From Cellvibrionales bacterium (GTDB taxonomy: Bacteria; Pseudomonadota; Gammaproteobacteria; Pseudomonadales; UBA7434): a DNA stretch of 15,806 bases. The notes under the pieces were generated by a model that was not told the origin of the DNA, did not search any database, and saw nothing but the letters and a program-made list of their open reading frames with translations. A program made the translations under genes and the position numbers. This document shows positions 6,737 through 13,942 of the stretch, piece after piece; within the stretch, counting starts at the first letter, position 1; every line of letters starts with the position of its first letter. The stretch covers positions 1-15,806 of the forward strand of contig JABIQF010000116.1 of NCBI GenBank assembly GCA_018668095.1, read 5' to 3'.

Positions 6737-9427
6737 ATGCATCGTCCTCATTCTTTACTCACTAAAATTTTTACATTGCTTTTACTTAGCGGGCTCGCAG
6801 CTGTGCTCATCATTTGCGCAACCTTTTTATACCTTAGCCCAAAGTTACCGCCCGTGGATGTACTCCGCGAGGCAAAACTGCAAGTGCCACTGAGAATCTA
6901 TTCACAAAACGGTGAATTAATTGGCGAGTTCGGAGAAAAGCTAAGAACACCCATCAAAATGAAGGCCGTACCCGACCATTTTATTAATGCCTTACTATCC
7001 GCTGAAGACGATCGTTTCTTGCAACATCATGGCGTCGATTTTGCCGGCCTCTTAAGAGCAACATCACAACTATTTTCTAGCGGCAGAATTCAAAGTGGTG
7101 GTAGCACTCTGACCATGCAGGTTGCACGTAATTTCTTTCTCAGTAGCGAACAAACCTTTTTACGCAAGTTCAATGAAATATTCCTAGCCTTACAAATTGA
7201 AAGAACGCTTAGCAAAAAAGACATACTTGAACTCTATGTAAATAAAATGTATTTCGGTAAACGCGCCTATGGCATCCAAGCCGCTGCTGGCGTTTACTAC
7301 GGCAAACCTATTGAGACACTGAACTTATCTCAACTGGCCATGATTGCCGGTCTACCTAAAGGGCCATCAACTAACAACCCCATTAATAATCCTACGCGCG
7401 CAAGAATTCGGCGTGATTGGATATTAGGTCGCATGCTTAAGCTGGCCTATATCAACCAACAAGAATGGCTCGAAGCCACGAGTCAGCCAGTTACGGCCCG
7501 ATATCACAGCCAGCAACTCGCTTTAGATGCTGGCTATGCCGCAGAAATAGCGAGAGCAATTGCAATCGAGAAGTTGGGACGCGCTGCCTATACTGACGGC
7601 TATATTGTCCGCACGACAATAAAGGCTGAACAACAAAGAAGCGCACAACGCGCAGTGGTCAAAGGGTTAAATGCCTACGATGCTAGACATGGATATCGCG
7701 GCCCAGAAAAACAACTTGAAGTCAGCGACGATGAAATAGCGAATAAAGAAAACTGGCTATCCTCATTGAGAAAAATCAGAACCATTCATCAATTGGTTCC
7801 TGTTGTTATTACCGGCATCAATAAACCTATTGCTGAATTTCCTAGCCTCGACTTATCTATAAATAATCCAGAAGTCGTTATAGAAGATGCCGTAGAAAGT
7901 GTAATAGAAGGTGTCATAGAAGATGACATAGAAGGCGTGGTAAATGGTGTAATAGAAGAGCCTATTATCGACGACCCTCTCCCCGAAGAAGACCGTGTAG
8001 AAATTCTTTTTGCTAATGGCAATACCGTCGAATTTATCTGGGACAGTAACAAAAACCCACTGCGTCTTTATATAAACGAAAATAAACGCCAAGCTAACCC
8101 CGAGAGCATTAGCGAGTTACTCAGTGTTGGCGATGTTATTCGTGTGCGTCTCGGCCAAGAAAACGACGCCCCCATCATTAGTCAAATCCCTACGGCTAGC
8201 GCAGGTCTGGTTGCTTTGAATCCAAGTGATGGCGCCATCAATGCATTAGTTGGTGGTTACAACTTTAAACACAGTAAGTTTAATCGTGTGACTCAAGCTT
8301 ACAGGCAAACAGGCTCAAACTTTAAACCCTTTGTTTATGCAGCGGCTTTTGAAAACGGCTTTACACCCGCTAGCGTTATTAATGATGCACCTATTGTGTT
8401 CGCCGATAACAAACTCGAAAGCGATTGGCGTCCTGAAAATTCTGGCGGTAAATTCTATGGCCCCACAACACTTAGACGCGCCCTCTACTTATCAAGAAAT
8501 CTAGTCTCGGTTAGATTACTGCGTGAACTGGGCATTAATAATGCCATCAATTATTTAAATCGTTTTGAATTTAGCGACAAGCCTTTACCGAGAGATTTAT
8601 CTTTATCGTTAGGCAGTTATGCTATGACGCCATTACAGGTTGCAACAGCCTATACCGTTTTGGCTAACGGTGGTTATCAAGTGTCTCCGCACTTAGTGAC
8701 ACAAATTGAAAATAGAAAAGGCGAAGCTGTTTTTTCTACACCTATAAAAATTGCCTGCTTAGAATGCATTGCCGATATCGACACCGACGCTAACAACGAA
8801 ATCGAAAACGCCTTAGTCGAAACTGATGAGTTAGAGGAAGCAGAATCACTCGAAGCCTTACTCCAAGATGAACAGTTAAATGAAGTCCTAAGTGATACAG
8901 AAACACTCAGCGATCAACATCCCATAATAAAAACGGCTGCCAAGCAAATCGTTGACCCTAGAGTGGTTTATATTATTGACAGTATATTGCAGGATGTTAT
9001 TCGTCGCGGCACAGGCACAAGAGCCAAAGTATTAGGGAGATCTGATTTAGCTGGCAAAACAGGAACCACTAACGGCCCCACTGATGCTTGGTTTTCTGGA
9101 TACCATCCCGAACTCGTCGCTACTACTTGGCTAGGATTTGATGACAACCAATTATTAGGTCAGCGAGAATACGGTGGCTCTGCCGCGCTACCTATTTGGA
9201 TAGATTTTATGCGTGAAAGTTTAAACGGCGTAGCAACAGCAACTCGAACCCAACCACCGGGTATGGTGTCAGTAAAAATAAATCGTTTAACGGGTTTGCC
9301 ATCTACCGCGGATGATTCGCAAAACGTGTTTGAATCATTTCTTGAAGAAACGGTTCCAGAACAAAACCCTCGCGCATCGAATAACGCCAATATCGATCAG
9401 CTCATACTCGATGAGGAATTATTCTAA
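6737..9427 (+). CDS. mrcA: penicillin-binding protein 1A, bifunctional peptidoglycan synthase
   Basis: This class A PBP (also called ponA) polymerises lipid II and cross-links the glycan strands on the periplasmic side of the inner membrane. The 896-residue protein has a membrane anchor (about 9-33). Its GT51 glycosyltransferase domain has catalytic Glu90 in EDDRFLQHHG, GGSTLTMQ at 121-128 and Glu165 in ILELYVNK. An OB-like/ODA region follows (about 290-480), then the transpeptidase with Ser527 in SNFK, SRN at 586-588 and KTGT at 774-777. CLEC (674-677) followed by a variable segment, here acidic, also occurs in E. coli PBP1A as I recall it. The protein is longer than the usual 820-850 residues; most of the excess precedes Ser527 and includes a Val-Ile-Glu-rich repeat (381-408). 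The ATG follows an A8 run and lacks a Shine-Dalgarno match; an in-frame TGA just upstream makes it the first possible ATG. Confidence 0.96.
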   Translation: MHRPHSLLTKIFTLLLLSGLAAVLIICATFLYLSPKLPPVDVLREAKLQVPLRIYSQNGELIGEFGEKLRTPIKMKAVPDHFINALLSAEDDRFLQHHGVDFAGLLRATSQLFSSGRIQSGGSTLTMQVARNFFLSSEQTFLRKFNEIFLALQIERTLSKKDILELYVNKMYFGKRAYGIQAAAGVYYGKPIETLNLSQLAMIAGLPKGPSTNNPINNPTRARIRRDWILGRMLKLAYINQQEWLEATSQPVTARYHSQQLALDAGYAAEIARAIAIEKLGRAAYTDGYIVRTTIKAEQQRSAQRAVVKGLNAYDARHGYRGPEKQLEVSDDEIANKENWLSSLRKIRTIHQLVPVVITGINKPIAEFPSLDLSINNPEVVIEDAVESVIEGVIEDDIEGVVNGVIEEPIIDDPLPEEDRVEILFANGNTVEFIWDSNKNPLRLYINENKRQANPESISELLSVGDVIRVRLGQENDAPIISQIPTASAGLVALNPSDGAINALVGGYNFKHSKFNRVTQAYRQTGSNFKPFVYAAAFENGFTPASVINDAPIVFADNKLESDWRPENSGGKFYGPTTLRRALYLSRNLVSVRLLRELGINNAINYLNRFEFSDKPLPRDLSLSLGSYAMTPLQVATAYTVLANGGYQVSPHLVTQIENRKGEAVFSTPIKIACLECIADIDTDANNEIENALVETDELEEAESLEALLQDEQLNEVLSDTETLSDQHPIIKTAAKQIVDPRVVYIIDSILQDVIRRGTGTRAKVLGRSDLAGKTGTTNGPTDAWFSGYHPELVATTWLGFDDNQLLGQREYGGSAALPIWIDFMRESLNGVATATRTQPPGMVSVKINRLTGLPSTADDSQNVFESFLEETVPEQNPRASNNANIDQLILDEELF
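7877..7960 (+). repeat. seven-copy 12-bp tandem repeat inside the PBP1A gene
   Basis: Seven in-frame 12-bp units encode VIED, AVES, VIEG, VIED, DIEG, VVNG and VIEE (residues 381-408). The best conserved units share the pattern GTN-ATA-GAA-GRN. The insert lies in the OB-like/ODA region between the glycosyltransferase and transpeptidase domains. The array preserves the reading frame, so copy number could vary without breaking the gene. Confidence 0.85.
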
Positions 9428-9474
9428 GCCTCATTGATTATGGCTCAAATTATTGTGCAATTTTTTATGACGCG

Positions 9475-10734
9475 CTAAGCGGGATAATTTTTCGGATAAG
9501 GCCGTTGAGCAACACCTGTATCAACGGCTGCTCTAGCCACCGCTGAAGATACCGCCATCAACAAACGTGGGTCTAAGGGCTTAGGTATAATATATTCTTT
9601 CCCAAACGTTAAGTTATCAACACCACAAGCAGCAACAACCGCTTCTGGCACAGGTTCTCTCGCTAAGTCCTTTAATGCATGCACGGCTGCTATTTTCATT
9701 TCCTCATTGATTGCCGTTGAGCGCACATCAAGCGCACCACGAAAAATATAAGGAAAACCCAATACATTATTGACCTGATTCGGTAAATCCGAACGACCGG
9801 TCGCAATAATAATATCATCACGAGTAGCATGTGCTAATGCCGGAGCAATTTCTGGATCAGGATTGGAGCATGCAAATATCACAGGCTTAGGTGCCATTTT
9901 CAACAAGGCTTCTGGGCTTAATAAATTAGACCCTGATAAACCAATAAATACATCAGCATCAACACAGGCATCATCTAATGTCCGCCTATTTGTTTCTCTG
10001 GAAAACTCTGCCTTATATTTATTTATATTGTCTCGGCCTTGATAGATAACGCCTTGGCGATCTAACATTGTAATATTGTTGCGATCAGCACCCAAGCTAA
10101 TCAATAATCGCATACCCGCTATTGCCGCAGAGCCAGCCCCTAAACAAACGATATTCGCTTGTTCAAGTTTTTTACCTTGAATCTCTAAGGCGTTAATTAA
10201 ACCTGCCGCTGTTACTATCGCTGTGCCGTGTTGATCATCATGAAAAACAGGTATGTCGCATAATGCTTTTAACCGCAACTCAATATCAAAACACTCAGGT
10301 GCTTTGATATCTTCGAGGTTAATGCCGCCAAAGGTTTTCGCAATATTTTTTACGGTATCAACAAACACATCAGGATCTTCACTATCTACTTCAATATCAA
10401 TGGAATCAATATTGGCAAATCGCTTAAACAATAATGCCTTACCCTCCATTACCGGCTTACTGGCTAAAGCGCCTAAATTACCTAAACCCAATATAGCGGT
10501 GCCATTACTGATAACCGCAACAAGATTTCCTTTAATTGTGTAGTCGTAAGCCGTTTCAGGATTTTCTGCAATGGCACGCACGGGCTCAGCCACACCAGGA
10601 CTATAAGCTAAAGCAAGATCACCCTGCGTTTCTGCCGATGTCGTTATCTCAATGCCAATTTTTCCTGGTTTAGGATTTGAATGGTAATCAAGTGCAGCTT
10701 GCTTGGGCGCTTCGTTAGAAAATCGAGTTGACAT
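9475..10734 (-). CDS. maeB: malic enzyme, short form (NAD(P)-dependent)
   Basis: Malic enzyme oxidatively decarboxylates malate to pyruvate, linking the citric acid cycle to pyruvate and supplying reducing power in the cytoplasm. The 419-residue product carries the catalytic tyrosine in LAYSPGVAEP (Tyr44), the catalytic lysine in MEGKALLFK (Lys99), metal ligands in NLEDIKAPECF (Glu141, Asp142) and FHDDQHGTA (Asp166, Asp167), the dinucleotide loop GAGSAAIA (199-206) and the later CSNPDPEI segment. It lacks the C-terminal phosphotransacetylase-like domain of the roughly 760-residue E. coli MaeB and resembles the short form of Pseudomonas. Cofactor preference cannot be settled from sequence alone. 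It converges with the PBP1A gene (47-bp gap) and has its own likely promoter at 10806-10834. Confidence 0.93.
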   Translation of the reverse strand: MSTRFSNEAPKQAALDYHSNPKPGKIGIEITTSAETQGDLALAYSPGVAEPVRAIAENPETAYDYTIKGNLVAVISNGTAILGLGNLGALASKPVMEGKALLFKRFANIDSIDIEVDSEDPDVFVDTVKNIAKTFGGINLEDIKAPECFDIELRLKALCDIPVFHDDQHGTAIVTAAGLINALEIQGKKLEQANIVCLGAGSAAIAGMRLLISLGADRNNITMLDRQGVIYQGRDNINKYKAEFSRETNRRTLDDACVDADVFIGLSGSNLLSPEALLKMAPKPVIFACSNPDPEIAPALAHATRDDIIIATGRSDLPNQVNNVLGFPYIFRGALDVRSTAINEEMKIAAVHALKDLAREPVPEAVVAACGVDNLTFGKEYIIPKPLDPRLLMAVSSAVARAAVDTGVAQRPYPKNYPA

Positions 10735-10805
10735 AAATTATCCAGAATAAAGGAGTGAATGAATCAACAAAAGATACCGTGGCTACTTAACATTAAATCC
10801 ATCCA

Positions 10806-10834
10806 ATAATAGATAGTTTTATATTAGCCGTAAA
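10806..10834 (-). promoter_or_regulatory. likely sigma-70 promoter of maeB
   Basis: On the minus strand TTTACG (10834-10829) is followed after exactly 17 bp by TATTAT (10811-10806). The -35 matches the consensus at 4 of 6 positions and the -10 at 5 of 6. Transcription would start near 10799, giving a leader of about 65 nt before the maeB ATG. Confidence 0.55.
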
Positions 10835-11009
10835 ACATAAAAACATACTAGTGACCTGCATGTAACAAAGAAAGGAAAGAGACTGGCATTTTTTTTACTT
10901 AGGCTCTGCGAACAGTGGCACGCTTAATATTGAAAGCGGATCAAACCCTTATTGGCTTCACCAATACAAGCCATATATTTATAAACGAATGAATAAAACG
11001 AACAGACAC

Positions 11010-11046
11010 AAAAAATCCAATCGAATATCAACATTCAATTGGATTT
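11010..11046 (-). terminator. Rho-independent terminator of rpmE
   Basis: On the minus strand AAATCCAATTGAAT (11046-11033) pairs with ATTCGATTGGATTT (11026-11013), a 14-bp stem with one G-U pair and a 6-nt loop. The stem ends in a run of six T (11015-11010). It lies 74 bp after the rpmE stop and upstream of the maeB promoter, so it should isolate the two transcripts. The plus-strand version lacks a good T-tract. Confidence 0.82.
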
Positions 11047-11120
11047 AATGAAAAAGATAAGAGTCTGTGACTAAGCGCTTAGGCGTAAAGCTTTTAAATT
11101 AAAAAGCCATAGCTAAAAAA

Positions 11121-11336
11121 TTATTTTTTAGTCGCGCGATTGCCAAAGCGTTTGTTAAAGCGATCTACACGGCCGCCAGTATCAAGTACTTTCTGCTTAC
11201 CGGTGTAAAAAGGGTGACACTGTGAGCAAACATCAATAAGAAAATCTTTGCATAGTGTTGAACGTGTTTCTACTTTTGCGCCGCAGCTGCAAGTGGCTGT
11301 AACAGTATCGTAGGATGGATGAATTTCGGCTTTCAT
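11121..11336 (-). CDS. rpmE: 50S ribosomal protein L31, zinc-binding type
   Basis: L31 belongs to the large ribosomal subunit and forms an intersubunit bridge near the central protuberance. The 71-residue protein has the zinc-ligand set Cys16, Cys18, Cys37 and Cys40 (TCSCG and DVCSQCHPF) and the conserved segment TGGRVDRFNKRFG. It is therefore the C+ form, which can be replaced by a cysteine-free paralogue under zinc limitation in many bacteria; no such paralogue is in this window. The ATG at 11334-11336 gives the expected MKAEIHP start, although the GGAG is 12 nt upstream. It is monocistronic, with its own promoter and terminator, and divergent from priA. Confidence 0.97.
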   Translation of the reverse strand: MKAEIHPSYDTVTATCSCGAKVETRSTLCKDFLIDVCSQCHPFYTGKQKVLDTGGRVDRFNKRFGNRATKK

Positions 11337-11439
11337 GTCTTTTTCTTACTCCAAACGCGGGACGCCGCCATCTCATTCACCATCATCCAGAGCCAATCTC
11401 CGGAGGGCAACCAGTACGGTATCCTCTCAAGGGCCGGCG

Positions 11440-11467
11440 ATTCTAACAGAAAAATAGCCGCAATCAA
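11440..11467 (-). promoter_or_regulatory. sigma-70 promoter of rpmE
   Basis: On the minus strand TTGATT (11467-11462) is followed after 16 bp by TAGAAT (11445-11440), with a TG one base before the -10 (extended -10). Transcription would begin near 11433, leaving a leader of about 97 nt before rpmE. A strong promoter fits a ribosomal protein gene. I found no equally clear promoter for priA on the opposite strand of this 244-bp spacer. Confidence 0.65.
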
Positions 11468-11580
11468 GCGATCTATGGCGAATTACCCCTCTCAGCAGAC
11501 ACTTAGATGAGATCTAAAGGAGCCAACAAGGTAAACTGTCGCCCCAAAATCGCCTTGCTGTTAAGGATTCACACGCTGTA

Positions 11581-13827
11581 ATGAGTGCCGGCCCATCAAA
11601 ATTTGTCCAAGTGGTTATTGCCTCGCCGGTAAGGCAGCATTTCGACTACTTACCCGCCGAAGGCCTAAATGCGATGGATTACCGGGTGGGAACCCGCGTA
11701 GAAGTCCCTTTTGGTCGCCGCAATATGATCGGCATTGTCATCGGCCACAGCCAAGATTCATCGATACCTGCAGATAAATTAAAGGCCATTCGCCAACAAT
11801 TAGACACTGTGGCCATCGTCAACGAAGATTTACTCGCTTTGGCTGAATGGATGAGCAGCTATTACCACCATCCGTTTGGGGACACTTTATTAAGCTTGCT
11901 GCCTAATCAACTAAGAAAAGGCGGCAGTATCAATGCCTACACACAATGTTGTTGGAAAATCAGCCACCATGGCCTCGGCTTGCCGGACAATGCCTTGTCG
12001 CGAGCCCCCAAACAAGCCGCATTGCTGAGCTTTCTTCGTACCGCGGAATTAGCCACAGCCAATACGCTGACTACTGAAACCGCACTCAAACACGCCGGAC
12101 ATAGCCGCGCGTCAGCCCTAGAATTGGCAAAGAAAGACTTAGTAACCGCATCCGAGCAAGCCTACTACCCTAGCGACTGCCAAAGTCTATTAACCGGTCA
12201 AGCCCAAGACCAGCCGCCAACGCTTAATAATGAGCAAATAGCCGCTGGTACCTTAATCTCCGATCGACTCGACAGCTTTGATACCGTATTACTCGAGGGC
12301 ATTACCGGCAGCGGTAAAACCGAAGTGTATTTGCGAGCCATTGAGAAAGTTTTAGCGAATGACCAACAAGTGTTGGTGTTAGTACCTGAAATTGGCCTCA
12401 CACCGCAAACCATTAACCGCTTCGTTAATCGTTTTGATGTGCCTATCGCTATTTTTCACTCAGGCCTCACCGACCGAGAGCGGCTAGCCGCATGGACGGC
12501 AGCCAAAGATGGCGTGGCGGGCATTATTATTGGCACGCGCTCGGCTGTGTTTACGCCAATGGCCAATGCCGGCCTCATTATTATTGATGAAGAACACGAT
12601 GGCTCCTATAAACAGCAGGACAGCCTTCGCTACTCGGCGCGCGATATCGCGATTATTCGAGCGCGCACAAAAAATATTCCCGTCGTTCTAGGCTCCGCCA
12701 CACCTTCTTTAGAGACATTATTTAACGTTCAAACCAAAAAATACCTGCATGCGACCCTCAAAGAGCGCGCCGGCAGCGCCAGCCCACCGAGCATTGAAAT
12801 ACTCGATATTCGCTGCAAAGAATTACATGAAGGCCTAAGCGATAATGCGATTGCAGCAATTAGCGAAACGCTCTCTAACGGCCAGCAAGCCATGGTATTC
12901 GTCAACCGCCGCGGCTTTGCGCCTCTATTAATGTGTCATGACTGCGGCTGGCATGCGCAATGCGATCATTGTGATGCGCGCTTAACACTGCATAATCGCC
13001 CACGCGAACTCCGCTGTCATCACTGTGATCATCGCACTCATGTTCCTTCGTCTTGCGTGCGCTGCCAATCAACACGCCTATTGAACGTTGGCCAAGGCAC
13101 ACAAAGAAGTGCCGATGCTTTAAGCGCTCTATTCCCCCAATTTCCGGTTATTCGAATCGATAGAGATACTACGCAAGGCAAACAAGCCATGGGTGAGCAA
13201 GTAGATCTTATCAATCGTGGCGAACCGGCTATTTTAGTGGGCACGCAAATGCTAGCTAAAGGCCATCACTTTCCTGCGCTCAACTTAGTGATTGTGCTCG
13301 ATATAGACCAAGGGCTCTATAATCCTGACTTTCGTGGCCCAGAAAAAACTGTGCAGCTACTCACCCAAGTCGCTGGGCGCGCAGGCCGAACCGGACATGC
13401 GGGTAAAGTACTGATTCAAACGCACCTGCCTGAGCATCCATTACTACAAATATGGCAAACCGAAAGCTATCAAGGCATTGTCGAGGCAATGCTTAATGAG
13501 CGCTCACTTCGCTCGTTACCGCCCTATGCCCATATTGCGTTGATCCGTGCCGACAGCCATAAACCTGAACACGCGATGCAATTTTTGAATTCACTCGCTA
13601 TGCAACAAACTAACAGGGTGAATCAGAACGGCTGCCAGCTGATTGGCCCCTTAGCCGCTGTTATGGAAAAGCGTGCAGGACGCCATCGCGCTCAGCTAAT
13701 GATTAAATCCGAGCATCGAAAATCACTGCACGGCGAAGTAAAACAGCTTATTCATTGGTTAGATCAAAGCAAAAAACCGTCTGGCTTACGCTGGAGCATT
13801 GATATCGACCCGCAAGATGTCATCTAA
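11581..13827 (+). CDS. priA: primosomal replication restart helicase PriA
   Basis: PriA recognises stalled replication forks and D-loops and reloads the replisome as a 3'-5' helicase. The 748-residue protein has an N-terminal 3'-DNA-end-binding domain (about 8-110, with FDYLPAEG and RVEVPFGRR) and a winged-helix region (about 115-205). The helicase core follows, with Walker A GITGSGKT (240-247) and the DEEH box (336-339) with the adjacent aromatic-rich loop. Eight zinc cysteines are visible (452, 455, 461, 464, 479, 482, 492, 495), and helicase lobe 2 contains GTQMLAKGHHFP and QVAGRAGRTG. Length and all key residues are normal. The ATG at 11581 gives the usual N-terminus; AAGGA lies 13 nt upstream, longer than ideal. 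The order rpmE-priA-argS matches Pseudomonas. Confidence 0.97.
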   Translation: MSAGPSKFVQVVIASPVRQHFDYLPAEGLNAMDYRVGTRVEVPFGRRNMIGIVIGHSQDSSIPADKLKAIRQQLDTVAIVNEDLLALAEWMSSYYHHPFGDTLLSLLPNQLRKGGSINAYTQCCWKISHHGLGLPDNALSRAPKQAALLSFLRTAELATANTLTTETALKHAGHSRASALELAKKDLVTASEQAYYPSDCQSLLTGQAQDQPPTLNNEQIAAGTLISDRLDSFDTVLLEGITGSGKTEVYLRAIEKVLANDQQVLVLVPEIGLTPQTINRFVNRFDVPIAIFHSGLTDRERLAAWTAAKDGVAGIIIGTRSAVFTPMANAGLIIIDEEHDGSYKQQDSLRYSARDIAIIRARTKNIPVVLGSATPSLETLFNVQTKKYLHATLKERAGSASPPSIEILDIRCKELHEGLSDNAIAAISETLSNGQQAMVFVNRRGFAPLLMCHDCGWHAQCDHCDARLTLHNRPRELRCHHCDHRTHVPSSCVRCQSTRLLNVGQGTQRSADALSALFPQFPVIRIDRDTTQGKQAMGEQVDLINRGEPAILVGTQMLAKGHHFPALNLVIVLDIDQGLYNPDFRGPEKTVQLLTQVAGRAGRTGHAGKVLIQTHLPEHPLLQIWQTESYQGIVEAMLNERSLRSLPPYAHIALIRADSHKPEHAMQFLNSLAMQQTNRVNQNGCQLIGPLAAVMEKRAGRHRAQLMIKSEHRKSLHGEVKQLIHWLDQSKKPSGLRWSIDIDPQDVI

Positions 13828-13840
13828 ACGCATCGTTCGC

Positions 13841-13869
13841 TTGTCTATGGATAGTCGACTAGCGATAAT
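13841..13869 (+). promoter_or_regulatory. likely sigma-70 promoter of argS
   Basis: TTGTCT (13841-13846) is followed after 17 bp by GATAAT (13864-13869). The -35 matches the consensus at 4 of 6 positions and the -10 at 5 of 6. It lies in the 115-bp priA-argS gap, with initiation near 13876 and a leader of about 67 nt. Confidence 0.6.
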
Positions 13870-13942
13870 AGCCACACTTTTTATGAGACAAGCAACAAAC
13901 ACAACTCACCGACAAGCATCAGCAAGCGAGATAGACAGTTAA

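Larger units (their letters stand above)
10735..11120. other. spacer between rpmE and maeB
   Basis: This 386-bp stretch has no convincing gene. It holds the maeB promoter (10806-10834), a small imperfectly placed hairpin (TGGCTT 10953-10958 with AAGCCA 10968-10973, no T-tract) and the rpmE terminator (11010-11046). It also has a 12-bp palindrome CTAAGCGCTTAG (11071-11082) and an AT-rich inverted repeat across the rpmE stop codon (11113-11131). In Pseudomonas, as I recall, extra genes sit in this interval; here they are absent. Confidence 0.6.

Noticed and set aside
6645..6893. An 82-codon plus-strand frame overlapping the PBP1A start
   Set aside because: It overlaps the PBP1A membrane-anchor region in another frame and has no recognisable family features.
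7853..8092. A minus-strand frame rich in Tyr and Phe repeats, and another rich in Ser and Thr, opposite the PBP1A gene
   Set aside because: They are antisense readings of the 12-bp tandem repeat. The plus strand has intact PBP1A catalytic motifs on both sides, so the repetitive look is a shadow.
9447..9466. Possible terminator between the convergent PBP1A and maeB genes (AAATT 9447-9451 with AATTT 9459-9463, then a T run)
   Set aside because: The stem is only five A-T pairs, too weak to support a terminator call, although a terminator is expected in this 47-bp gap.
10759..10809. A 16-codon plus-strand frame (MNQQKIPWLLNIKSIQ) just after an AGGAG, antisense to the maeB leader
   Set aside because: The AGGAG-to-ATG gap is only 3 nt, the frame is very short, and it overlaps the maeB promoter on the other strand. 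It is most likely a coincidence.
10953..10973. Hairpin with TGGCTT and AAGCCA arms in the rpmE-maeB spacer
   Set aside because: It has a six-base-pair stem with no T-tract on either strand and lies beyond the strong rpmE terminator. No function can be supported.
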